This document shows positions 22,353 to 32,249 of a DNA stretch of 64,000 bases, piece by piece. The first letter of the stretch is position 1, and each line of letters begins with the position of its first letter. Source of the stretch: Hansfordia pulvinata (Eukaryota > Ascomycota > Sordariomycetes > Xylariales); the NCBI GenBank assembly GCA_006538405.1, contig BJKQ01000005.1, positions 2,108,001 through 2,172,000 of the forward strand. The letters run 5' to 3'. Made by a program: the position numbers and the translations under genes. The notes beneath the pieces were generated by a model. It saw nothing but the letters and a program-made list of their open reading frames with translations, searched no databases and was not told where the DNA came from.

Positions 22353-25300
22353 TCACATGCCCCCTGGCCCAAGGCCGCCCAGCGCCGCAGATCCGTAATC
22401 GATGGGGCCCTCGAAGAAGAAGTTCTGATCCAGCCCGAGGTTGTCAAACAGGTCGTTGGCCCAGCCCGGGTTGTTCTGCCACGGATCTTGGGCCTGGAGA
22501 TGTGGTGCGGGCTGTTGATGGTGTTGTTGTTGTTGTTGATTGTGATGCTGTTGCTGTTGCTGTTGATGTGGGAGACGATGCTGATGGTGAAGTGAACCGA
22601 AATGGTGTTGTTGCTGCTGCTGCTGCTGCTGTGGCTCCTGAAGAGAGACCCCAACGCCGCCGTACTGCAGGCCCAGCCCCTGAATGGGGTACGCCGTTGC
22701 CGACCGATCCGCCAGCCCACCGGCGTCGCTGCCCAGGTCCGAGCTGTCAGCCGGCCCCGTGCTGGCCCTGCTCCCCGTGGTGCTGCTCCCCGCGCCGGCG
22801 TCCAACCCTCCGCCCACTGTGTACCCCAGCAACGGGTCGCCGCCCATGGCCGCGACAATCTCGGCCCACCGCTCCAGCTTGAGGCGGGTGATGTTGATCT
22901 TGTGCGCCGCCAGGCCCCAGATGTTGTTCGCGGCCGCTGGCCGACGCTGCTGCTCGCCCGTGGCCGCCGCCGCCGCCTCGTCGGCCACCGCCGTCGGCGA
23001 CGCCCGGGAGGGAGGCATGGCCATCCGGCGCGCCTCGTCGAAGCGCGAGACCAGCGCCTGGAGGATCCCGAGAATGTCGATGCGCAGCTCGGGCTGGGAC
23101 AGGAAGTGCGCCTTGATGGCGCTGACGGCCGCGGGGACCGCGCACGCGTCCTGTGGGGGGACTGCCGCCACCGCCGCTGCCCCTGTTGACGATGTTGTGC
23201 TCCCCGGGTTCGGACTGGTGGGCCCCGCGCTGCCGCCCACCGCTGCGCTCGACGGATCCAGAAGCCCGCCCGCTACCGTTGCCATGGAGGGGTGACTGAT
23301 GATGCTGCTGCTGCTGCTGCCGCCGCCGCCCACCGGGTCAGGACTAGACAGCTTGGCCCAGCGCGACAGCATGGTGACGGCGCCCACGAGTTGGGCGCAG
23401 GCGGCCATGGGCAGCAGGCGGTAGTCGGCCGGGTCGATGGCGAGCCAGGTCTGGAACCAGGCGCGCAGTGCGGCGTTGGAGCGGTAGAAGACGTCGAGCT
23501 GCTGCCGCTGCGCCGCGGTGCCGCCGCCGCCGCCCAGGGTGATGGAGCGGAACGAGCTCGAGATCTTCTCGAGCATCGCCGTGTCGATCACGGGCGGTTC
23601 CCACAGGCGAAGTGTGGCCGTGTTGATGTGGCAAGCCAGAAGACCTGCAGAGAAGTGGGAGTTAGAACTCATGATCGAGGGGTGAAAGGATCGGGAACTT
23701 CTACACTCACGGTTGGACTGGAGATGAGGAGGGATTCCGGCCTTGAACCTGTCGAGCTCCGCCTGGAAGTGATTCACGTAGCTGTGGATCGGCGGACGGG
23801 GAAAGCCCGGGACCTCGTTCGTGGTGGCGTGGGCGCCTGCGTGCAGCTGGACAATCTGCTCCGAGAGGTGCTGCAGGCGCACGACGTGGACGATCAGGGA
23901 GTCCCCCTGGCCGTCGCCGGAGCTCTCCAGCTCGCCGAGGCACTGCTCCATGTAGGGCGTGAACCGGATGGGGTCGATGCGCTGGAACGACATGGCGATT
24001 CTTGGGTTCGACTCCACGATCAGTCACGGCGCTCGGAACGAATTGCCGGGGCTTACACTCACATGGAGGTCATGTACCACACGCCGCAGAGGGCGCGCCT
24101 CTCGTCGTTGGTCCTGGCGCGGGGGCGCTCCGGGTTGAGCAGGGGCAGGCGGGTCTTCTCCTGGGACTCGGGGGAGCGGTTGATGCCCATGTCGGCGGTC
24201 AGGCTGTAGGCCAGGACGGCCAGGTTGGTCATCTGGGCGTGCATCATGCAGTGGTAGTGGTAGAAGCCGAGGACGAGAAGGATGGACTGAAGAAGCTCGA
24301 GGGAGCGCTCGGAACGCAGCATCATGGTCTCGGACAGGTGCTTCATGACAAAATAGCTCTGGGCCCTCATGGAGGCCAGGTCGCGGTAGGACGAGACCAT
24401 CTTGATGACGTCGAAGAGGAAGGGCCGGGCGGCAGACAGCTCCTGGGCGGTGGTGCCCGGGGGGATGGAGACGAAGGGGTAGTCGGGCATGAGGTCGTTG
24501 ACAAAGTGGGAGAAGAGGACGTCGTCCGGCTCGGGGGCGGCGGGCGGCTCGCCAACGGGGGCGCGGCAGATGCAGCCAGAGGGGCCATGGTCATTGTAGG
24601 TCAGGGGCACGACGGCGGGGAGGGTGTCGGTGTCTGGCAGCGATGCCGAGGGCGACGGGATGCCATGGTGATGGTCATGGTCCAGATAGCCTCGCTTGTC
24701 CGGGTCGACGGGCTGCTGCTTGAGGGGGAGGAGGAGGAGGAGGCCCGGGGAGGATGGCCCGTCCGGGGTGGACGAGGGTCAAGGGGTGCCGTGTGGGAGG
24801 AGGAGTCCAGGGCGTCTGTAGAGCTGCTGGTGGCCTTGAGCAGGTCGACGAGGCTGTTGAGGCGTTCTTCCAGCTGTGCGGTTTTGCTGTGGGAGAGAGG
24901 GAGGGAGGGAGTGATGGTGGTTAGCGGAGTGCTTATCGACACCGGGGCGGGTGAGGTATAGTCACTGGAGGGGGAGGGGCAGTCGGGTCGGAACAGGGGA
25001 TATCCATTTCGATCGAGAGCGGTGATGCATTGTGGGGCGGAAAGCCGAAAAGGGTAATGCAGTCAGGTGCGCAAGGTGCGCAAGGTGCGCAAGGTGCGCA
25101 AGGTGCGCAAGGTATGTAGGGACGCAAGCTGGGTACGCGGGATGAGCAGGACTTACGAGGGTTTACTCTGTCTCTTCTTTCTCGGCTTGTGGACCTGGTT
25201 GACGCAGTTCTTATCCAGTCGCATACACCTGGGTGGTCTCTGGTCAGTGTCCAGGTCGCGGTCAAGCGAGCCTTGCGTGTAAGTGACAAATCCCCGCCGC

Positions 25301-25628
25301 TCCCCTGGTCGGGCAAAGAAAGAGCGAGGGGAACCCTCCCCGGCCTGTAGCGCTGAAGGACGGCCCGAATGGTCACAGTCCTGGCTGAGTGGGAGGTATA
25401 GACGGCCGGGAAGTGGGAGGGGGGTGAAGAAGAAGAAGGGGGGAAAAGGAAGAAGAAGAAGGGGGAAAAGAAGAAAAAGAGGACTCTTGTTCTTGACTGA
25501 ATCACGTACCTGTCGCACTTGGAGCCGTGGGCATTATTGTTTGATCGCAGGCATTTCGCCTTTGCGAGGGCGCAGGGGGAGCAGGCGGCGCCCCATTTGG
25601 CAATGTTGACGGGTTTCGGTCTATCCAT
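22353..25628 (-). CDS. Zn(II)2Cys6 transcription factor with fungal-specific regulatory domain, one apparent frameshift
   Basis: Fungal zinc-cluster regulator. Exons on the minus strand: 25628-25510, 25228-25157, 24886-24063, 24000-23711 and 23644-22353. The binuclear cluster is split by introns 1 and 2 and joins as CSPCALAKAKC...KCDRCMRLDKNC, followed by a basic linker (HKPRKKRQSK) and a short coiled coil (AQLEERLNSLVDLL). The fungal-specific TF middle homology region spans exons 3-5 (WYMTS / FQRIDPIRFTPYME / LLACHINTATLRLWE). The C-terminus is rich in Gln/His repeats and ends in an acidic/aromatic tail that may activate transcription. Exon 3 changes frame between about 24685 and 24779. One extra base (for example in the C-run near 24762-24765) makes the exons total 866 codons (865 aa). 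Its position between the dioxygenase and the MFS transporter suggests it regulates them. Confidence 0.85.
25066..25113 (+). repeat. 9-bp minisatellite GGTGCGCAA x5 inside intron 2 of the regulator
   Basis: Five perfect copies of GGTGCGCAA plus GGT, in the 270-nt second intron (25156-24887) of the zinc-cluster gene. Read on the gene's strand in one frame it would encode a Cys-Ala-Pro repeat. The flanking exons splice cleanly without it, so it is taken as intronic. Confidence 0.85.
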
Positions 25629-26787
25629 GGTGGTGGTGGTGATGATGATGATGATGAGGATGTTGTTTTCGTTAGCCTCTCATGCGTGTTATTGCCACCT
25701 CTGCTTCCTCTTCTTCAGCTGCTGCTATAGTGTCGACTCGACTTGCTCTCTCCTCTCTTTGAAATTCTTCTCTTCTCTGTCTCTTGCTGTGATATGCTTG
25801 CCGCTCGCTCTCTCTCCCACCGAGAAGTGAGAAAGTCGATTATTCTCACGGACCCGACCGTGGTGATTCTCTCCGGGGGACCGACGGAGTTTTTCCATCT
25901 GGGCCGGGGCCCGTCTAAAAAGGTCTAGGCCGCCGGGCAGGTGAGAGGGAGAGAGGGAGAGAGGGAGAGAGCCGAGCGTTGAAGGGGGGGTTTGACAGGG
26001 GCCGTTTGCATGGGCAACCGCTTCAACAGGGGTGAGGAAGAGGGCTGAGCATGGTTTGCAGGAGCGCGGCCGAGCGAATCTCGCCCCGTGGCGGCGGACA
26101 TTTGCGATAATCGCCGGAGCCGTGTCACTCACTCACTCACTCACTCACTTACTCCCTCCCTCCCTCCCTCAGCCCAGCTCAGCTCAGCCCGGCTCGGCTC
26201 AGTTAGCTTTCTCTCTCTCATATACCTGATTTCTACCATTATATTCCAACGTCACAAGCACAGACAAGCAACCAACAAGCCACACACACACACACAGACA
26301 CACACACACACACTCCGATATTGTCAGTCACACAGTCATCCGCGCCTGCTCGGTAACGGAGGCTGTGCCCTCGCATCGCGTCGCGTCGCACCTCATCGCA
26401 CGCCCCGTATCCTTCGTTCCGCGGACCAGTCCGTGGTCTTGACTCTGGGTTGGCTCGCTGCCTGCATTCCCTCCTTCTCTTGCGCCCGCCCGCCCGCCCG
26501 TACGGACCGCCGCCCCTCGCCCAAAAGTCCGTCTGAGTAGAAGAGCTAAAAATTGCCTGCTCACGGGCTCCACCCACTCACTCAGTCACTCACAACGGCC
26601 GCCGCTTGTCACCTGCGTCGCACACACACAGCAGCAGCAGCCAATAACGGTGTTCTCGCCTTGATTGAGCTGCTGCGGAAACACTGCTACTGCTGCTACT
26701 GCTGCGCCCGACCCGCGCTCAGCTGTCCCGCCCTGTCTGGTGATGCTGGCCAGTAGAGGCGCAAGTAGTTGTGGCGTGGCTGATTAC

Positions 26788-27022
26788 ATGTACCTTACCT
26801 TACCTACTCCCCGCCTGCATACCGGTATACCTTGCCTCACAGCAGGTAGATACTATACGATACCTCGGGGGTTCGTCCACTCGCTCCAGGTCGTGGGACC
26901 CTCAAAAGAGCTCCATACTGTAACCCCACTACAACCTTACACAGTACCTACATGTAGGTAAGGTAAGGTAAGGTAAGGTAGGGTAGGTAGAAAGACAAAT
27001 ACACGTAGCTAAGGTAAGGTAA
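26788..27022. repeat. Inverted pentamer arrays TTACC / GGTAA
   Basis: TACCTTACCTTACC at about 26790-26805 faces GGTAAGGTAAGGTAAGGTA at about 26955-26975, with further GGTAA units to 27022. The two arms could pair as an imperfect hairpin of about 15-20 bp around a ~150-nt loop. They sit directly beside a (CA)24 tract. Confidence 0.6.
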
Positions 27023-27037
27023 GCCAGGCCAGGCCAG

Positions 27038-27038
<1 letters not shown>

Positions 27039-27087
<49 letters not shown>
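27039..27087. repeat. (CA)24 microsatellite
   Basis: Near-perfect CA repeat, continuing with one interruption to about 27097. Confidence 0.95.
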
Positions 27088-27094
<7 letters not shown>

Positions 27095-27600
27095 CACCCC
27101 GCCCGTTCGCTCGCTCGCTCGTTCGTTCGTTCGTTCACTCCGTGGCGCCCCCGTCTCGACGCTATTATGCCCGTAGGCCTTTCCTGGCCGCCGTCGCCGT
27201 TGTCGCCGCCGCCGTCGTCCTCTTGTTGGGCTCTTGCGGTACGGATATCCGGCCTCCCGCGACACCACCGCCGGCCTTTTCCTCCCCTTACACCCCCCCT
27301 CCCCTTATCCATATAGAGCCGGCGCCGGGATCCGCCTGGGCGCTGCCTCTTCCCAACTGGTCCGTCCTGGCGCCATAACTGTCCGTGCCGCCTACTCGTA
27401 CGTCAGTGTCAGTGCCATGAGAGAAAATAGCATACAACAAAGACCGGATACCTCCTGCTCGGCGATTTCTGTTTCTTTTTTCTTGTCTCTCTGTTCCCTA
27501 TAACCGTACTGCACACACAAAAGTCAAGACCCCCATCCATCGTCAGCTCCACTTACACACTCTCATCCGGCATACATACATACACACAAACATACACGCG

Positions 27601-27604
<4 letters not shown>

Positions 27605-27636
<32 letters not shown>
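27605..27636. repeat. (CA)n microsatellite in the MFS upstream region
   Basis: Sixteen CA units about 300 bp upstream of the MFS start codon. Confidence 0.9.
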
Positions 27637-27640
<4 letters not shown>

Positions 27641-27932
27641 CCAGCATATTCTGTGCTCGAGGGATCTATATAGACAGGCCTCTCCAGTTCGTGCGGCTCT
27701 TCGGAGAGCTCCCAAGCCGAGTCGTCCCGGGCGCCCCCCCTTCCCCCCCCCCACGACCCAACAACTCACGCAGGGACACCGGAAGAAGGAAAAGGAAAGA
27801 GAAAACACCAGAGACACAGACACCCCAGACCCAAACCATGGGCATCCGCGGCAACTCCATACCTCACAGACAGCAGCAGCAGCAGCCCGCAGCGGACGAC
27901 CCGAAGACTCCGGGTTCACGACCGACGGCACC

Positions 27933-30377
27933 ATGACGGCGCGCGGGTCCCTCAACGAGGCCGGCGGCCACCCCCACTCCTCCTCCGCGATGGACATTGA
28001 GAGAGACGCGCCGGGGGCGGGGGAGCCGGAGAAGGCGCAGCACAAGACGGCGACGAAAAGTCTCAAGGGAAGCAGCAGCAGCAGCGGTAGCGATGACGAC
28101 GACGACGACGAGGAGAGCATCAAAGGCGTCCAGTTCTACGTCCTCATGGGCTCCCTCATGTGCGGCTCGTTCCTCATGGCGACCAACGGCACCGTCCTGG
28201 GCACCGCCGTCCCCGCCATCACGGAGGACTTCTCTAGCCAGAACGACGTGGGATGGTACTCGTCGGCGTATATGCTGGCATGGTAAGTTCATTATAGTCA
28301 CTATTATCACCACCACCACCACCACCACCATCACCACCACACCAAAAACTTGGACTGACAAACCCCCTGCGGAAATCGTGAACAGCTGCGCCGCGTCCCC
28401 CTTCGTAGGCCGGCTGTACAAGCTGTTCCCGCTCAAGCTGCTCTTCGTCGCCACGGTCGCCACCTTCATCAGCGGCTCCCTCATCGCCGCCCTGGCCCCG
28501 GGCTCCGACGTGCTCATCGTCGCCCGCGCCGTCACCGGCCTCGGCGGCGCGGGCGTCCTGTGCGGCGCCCAGACCATCATCGCGACCGCCATCCCCATCG
28601 CCAAGCGCTCCGCCTTCAACGGCATCATCCTCGCCACCTTTGCCATCGGCCAGGCCATCGGTCCCCTCATCGGCGGCGTCCTGACCCAGTCCACCACCTG
28701 GCGGTACTGCTTTTACTTGTGAGTTCCGGTTGCGCATTCCGAGTGTCTGTAACCATATATATATATATGATCAGGTGGATATATAAACGCGGAGAAAAAG
28801 AAGGGAAAAAAAAAGAAACTAATTTCGAATAAACAGCAACATGCCCATAGGCGGCGTCGTCATCCTGGCCTTCATCTTCGTCGTGGACCTGCCCGTCGAC
28901 ACCCTCTACAAGGGCGACGCCAGCCCGCTCCGGCGCGTCCTGGGCATCGACCTGGTGGGCTTCGCCATCTTCGCCGCCGCCTCGACCCTGTTCCTCATCG
29001 GCCTGCAGTGGGGCGGCGTGACCTACCCCTGGGCCTCGGCGCAGGTCCTGGCCCCCGTGATCCTCGGCGCGGCCGGGTTCGGGTGCTTCGGCGCCTGGCT
29101 GGCGTGGAAGGGCGAGGGCGCCCTGATCCCGCCCCGCCTGCTGCGCAGCCGCGTCAACGTCGCCATCGTCGTCACCTCCTTCGTCCAGAGCGGCGCCACC
29201 GTCATCTCCCTCTACTGGCTGCCCATCTGGTTCCAGGCCGTCCAGGACGCCTCCCCCTTGCAGAGCGGCGTCCTCATCCTGCCCCTCATCGCCGGCCAGC
29301 TCGTCGCCTCCGTCGCCTGCGGCGTCCTCGTCCAGAAGACCGGCTACTACATGCCCGAGGTCGTCGGCGGCAACGTCCTCGTCGCCATCGGCGCCGGCCT
29401 CACCTCCACCTTCACCCCAAACACCTCCACCGCCGAGCAGGTCGTCTTTCAGATCCTGATGGGCGTGGGCCGTGGCTTCGTGTTGCAGCTGGTGAGTTTT
29501 TTTTTAGTTTTTTTTCATCCCCCTCCTCTTCCCCTTCTTCCTTTATCCAAACCAGTCTCTTTACCCCAGCCTCCCCTTTCACCACTCCCCCTACTACAAA
29601 TCCACGCAAAAAAAAACCAGCAGCTAACGCCGAGACCGAAAACAAAAAACAGCTCGTCACCGCGATCCAGGCCAACGTCCCCCGGGCCGACGCCTCCATC
29701 GGCTCCGCCTACTGCATGTTCGCGCAGTACCTGGGCTCCGCCTTCTTCGGCAGCATGGCCAAGACCCTCTTCAGCGAGGGCATCCCCCGCTCCGTCGCCG
29801 AGCACGCCCCCTGGCTCGACGCCGCCGCCCTCCAGCGCCAGGGCACCGGCAACCTCGGCGCCGCCTACCCGCCCGACCAGCTGCCCGCCGTCCGCTGGGT
29901 CTACAGCGACGCCGTCGTCTACGTCTTTGTCAGTCTTTTTTTTTTCTCCTTCTCCTCATCTCTCTCTCTCTCTCTCTCTCTCCATGTGTTTCTTTCCATA
30001 GACTGGTTTTCAAGCAACGTCTGGATCAATCAAGAAAAAGAAAGAAGAACAAAAACATAGGTCACTAACACGCACACGCCCGACAGTACCTCCAACTCGG
30101 AGCAGCCATATGCGCATTCTTCACCGGCTGGGGCATGGGCTGGATCAACCTCAAGCACATCAAGCAGGAGCGTCTGACCGACGCAAAGCCCAAGCAGCCC
30201 GCCGCCGCCGCCGCCGCCGCGGATCAGGGCAGCCAGGGGCAGCAGCAGCGGCAAGACGCCGGAGTTCAGGACCAAGGCCAGGGCCAAGGCCAGCAGGTCG
30301 AGGGCATCTCACAAAGCCAGGACCCCATCCCGGTCCCGGAGACTATTCGCCCCATGGAAAAGGCCGTGGTGAGATGA
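27933..30377 (+). CDS. MFS drug:H+ antiporter, DHA2-like, 14 transmembrane segments
   Basis: Major facilitator transporter of the multidrug or toxin efflux type, plasma or vacuolar membrane. Exons: 27933-28282, 28386-28718, 28837-29491, 29653-29928 and 30087-30377 (634 aa). A hydrophilic N-terminus with Ser and Asp runs precedes the first membrane segment (FYVLMGSLMCGSF). MFS signatures include VGWYSSAYML, GRLYKLF, ARAVTGLGGAGV and the antiporter motif C-like GQAIGPLIGG; WRYCFYFNMPIGG closes the first half. The C-terminus is a Gln/Gly-rich cytosolic tail. All introns are GT-AG and phases agree. An upstream ATG at 27838 opens 32 codons in another frame ending at ATGA over this start. One additional C near 27900-27902 would fuse it in frame (DDPEDSGFTTDGTM), so the true start may be 27838. 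It sits tail to tail with the flavin monooxygenase and near a zinc-cluster regulator, fitting metabolite export. Confidence 0.9.
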
Positions 30378-30782
30378 GGGGGTGGGCGAGGCTTGCTGCG
30401 TGGTCTTTTTCGTGTTTTTTTTTTCTTTCGTTATCCGTCTTGTCATTGTGTCTCACCTAGATGACTAATTCTTGGTCCATTTACTCGGCGTTCGGGGCTT
30501 TTTAAGCAGCGCTATCAGTCGGTGTATTATTAGCAATTCCCTTTCCCTCTGGTTCCCGGTTCGACTCTATCTGGCATGGCATGTTTGCATTGCATCTGGC
30601 ATGGGCGGCGTTGCATCCCCTTCCGTGCGGGCCCCGTGCATGCATGGGTCGGCCCGTTACGCACTTCACGATTGGACGGCAGACAGTTACTTCAAGTCAA
30701 TATTATGTACGCTTTTGAAACCAGGCTCGCTTCTCTGGCGGTGAAGGCAAAGCTGAATCTCGCCTGACAAACCCCCCCGACC
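30378..30782. other. Convergent intergenic region between the MFS transporter and the monooxygenase
   Basis: About 400 bp of 3' flanking sequence shared by two convergent genes. No gene, structured RNA or notable repeat was seen apart from short T-runs just after the MFS stop. Confidence 0.6.
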
Positions 30783-32249
30783 CTACTCGTCCTTCTTCCC
30801 AGGAACGGTGTACCGCATACCTGTCGTCACGCTACCGAACCAGAGCATGAACCAATCGTACACGGCGTTGTGGCGTCCATACCAAGGTGATTCGCCCGTG
30901 ATCCGGGGCAGCTTGCTCTCGGCCTTGACGAAATACGTCGAGCTGTGGCCCACCACCGGCTTCGACTCGGCCAGGTCGCCCTGGAACTCGGGCCTGACCG
31001 ATGTCGCCCCAGTCTCCTTCATGTGCTTGTAGACGCGGATGAGCATCTTGACGCTGGCGTCGCAGCCCATGGTCCACGACTGCACCGTGTACCCGAACAG
31101 AGCGCCCAGGTTGGGGACGCCCGACAGCATGGTGCCCCGCCACGCCATCGAGGAGCCAATGTCCACCGGCTTGCCGTCCACGGTCGGCACGACGCCGCCC
31201 AGCAGCTGCAGAGACAGTCCGGTGGCGGTGACAATGATATCAGCCTCCAGCTTGTCGCCCGACTCGGCCAGGATGACGCCGTCCTCCGTGACCGTGTCGA
31301 TCTTGGAGGTGACAATGTCGCAGTTGTCCTGGTGCAGCGCTCGGAAGAAATCGCCGTCTGCCGTCATCCCCAGCCGTTGCTCGAACGGGTTGTACCGGGG
31401 GTTGAAGTGGGTGTCGACCGGCACGTCCTCGGGCAGCTGCTTCTTTGCGAGGCGCGTCAGGAGCCTGCGGCCCGAGTTGGGGAACCACAGCATGTAGCGG
31501 ACGAATAGGAACTCGAGGAGAAAGCAGCGCCACCAGTTGATGGGGTTGGCAAGCCACGCAGGCAGAAGCCTCCGCAGCCAGACCGTCGCGGGCTGGATGG
31601 ACCGGATGGTGAAGACGTACGAGGGGCTCCTCTGCAGCAGGGTGACATGGCCGGCTGACTCGGCCATTTTGGGAAGGAGCGTGATGGCGGTGGCCCCGGA
31701 GCCGATAATGACGACCTTTTTGCCGGCCCAGTCCAGGTCCGAGGGCCAGAACTGGGGGTGGGCAAGCTGACCACCAAAGTCGGCAATGCCCGGGATCCCA
31801 GCGTCGAGGGGCTTTTCGTAGTCGTAGTAGCCCGAGGCGCAAATGACAAAAGAGGCGCGGATGAGCTTGTGGACGCCGTCGGCCTCGACGGCGACCTCCC
31901 ACAGCTGCTGGTCCGAGTGCCAGCTGAGGGCGGTGACGCGGTGGTTGAAGCGGATCTTGCGGTCGATGCCCTCGTCGCGGACCGCGTCCTGCAGGTAGTC
32001 GCGGATGAGGGCGGCATCGGCCATGTCCTTCTCGTGGATCCAGGGCCGCCATGGCAGGCCGAAGACAGTCAACTGGGAGTCTGAGCGGATGCCGGGGAAG
32101 TTGAAGAAGGACCAGGTGCCGCCAATGACATTGCGGGACTCGAGGACGGCATAGGAGGCGTCGGGCAGCTGAGTCTTGAGGCGGTACGCCGCGTCAATCC
32201 CCGATATGCCGGCGCCAACGACGACAATGTCGAGCGTTTCCTCCTGCAT
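30783..32249 (-). CDS. Flavin-dependent monooxygenase, Baeyer-Villiger type
   Basis: Intronless 488-aa FAD/NADPH enzyme. The N-terminal FAD Rossmann motif is VVGAGISGID (~residues 10-19). The Baeyer-Villiger fingerprint FxGxxxHxxxWP is present as FGGQLAHPQFWP (~158-169), and a second NADPH-binding Rossmann motif IIGSGATAIT follows (~181-190). ATGLS (about residue 340 onward) is the usual second signature. Such enzymes insert oxygen next to a carbonyl or oxidise N or S atoms in specialised metabolism or catabolism. A hydrophobic segment around residues 230-250 (WLANPINWWRCFLLEFLFVRY) is common in this fungal subgroup. Length is normal for the small BVMO class. The gene is convergent with the MFS transporter. 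The substrate cannot be inferred. Confidence 0.9.
   Translation of the reverse strand: MQEETLDIVVVGAGISGIDAAYRLKTQLPDASYAVLESRNVIGGTWSFFNFPGIRSDSQLTVFGLPWRPWIHEKDMADAALIRDYLQDAVRDEGIDRKIRFNHRVTALSWHSDQQLWEVAVEADGVHKLIRASFVICASGYYDYEKPLDAGIPGIADFGGQLAHPQFWPSDLDWAGKKVVIIGSGATAITLLPKMAESAGHVTLLQRSPSYVFTIRSIQPATVWLRRLLPAWLANPINWWRCFLLEFLFVRYMLWFPNSGRRLLTRLAKKQLPEDVPVDTHFNPRYNPFEQRLGMTADGDFFRALHQDNCDIVTSKIDTVTEDGVILAESGDKLEADIIVTATGLSLQLLGGVVPTVDGKPVDIGSSMAWRGTMLSGVPNLGALFGYTVQSWTMGCDASVKMLIRVYKHMKETGATSVRPEFQGDLAESKPVVGHSSTYFVKAESKLPRITGESPWYGRHNAVYDWFMLWFGSVTTGMRYTVPGKKDE

Larger units (their letters stand above)
25629..27932. promoter_or_regulatory. Divergent promoter region between the regulator and the MFS transporter, rich in simple repeats
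   Basis: A 2.3-kb shared upstream region. It contains GGGAGA repeats (25944-25970), TCAC repeats (26125-26148), CTCC repeats (26153-26170), GGTAA/TTACC pentamer blocks in opposite orientations (about 26788-26807 and 26953-27022), (CA)n at 27039-27087 and again at 27605-27636, GTTC/GCTC repeats near 27107-27136, and one TACTCGTA at 27393. No gene is supported. An ATG at 27838 opens a 32-codon frame whose stop overlaps the MFS start (ATGA). Confidence 0.55.

Noticed and set aside
23292..24961. Long plus-strand frames opposite the zinc-cluster regulator
   Set aside because: These are shadows of the minus-strand exons; the regulator has clear motifs and consistent splice phases.
30558..30568. 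GGTTCGACTCT resembling a tRNA B-box
   Set aside because: The flanking bases do not form a T-stem and no matching acceptor stem or A-box was found upstream.
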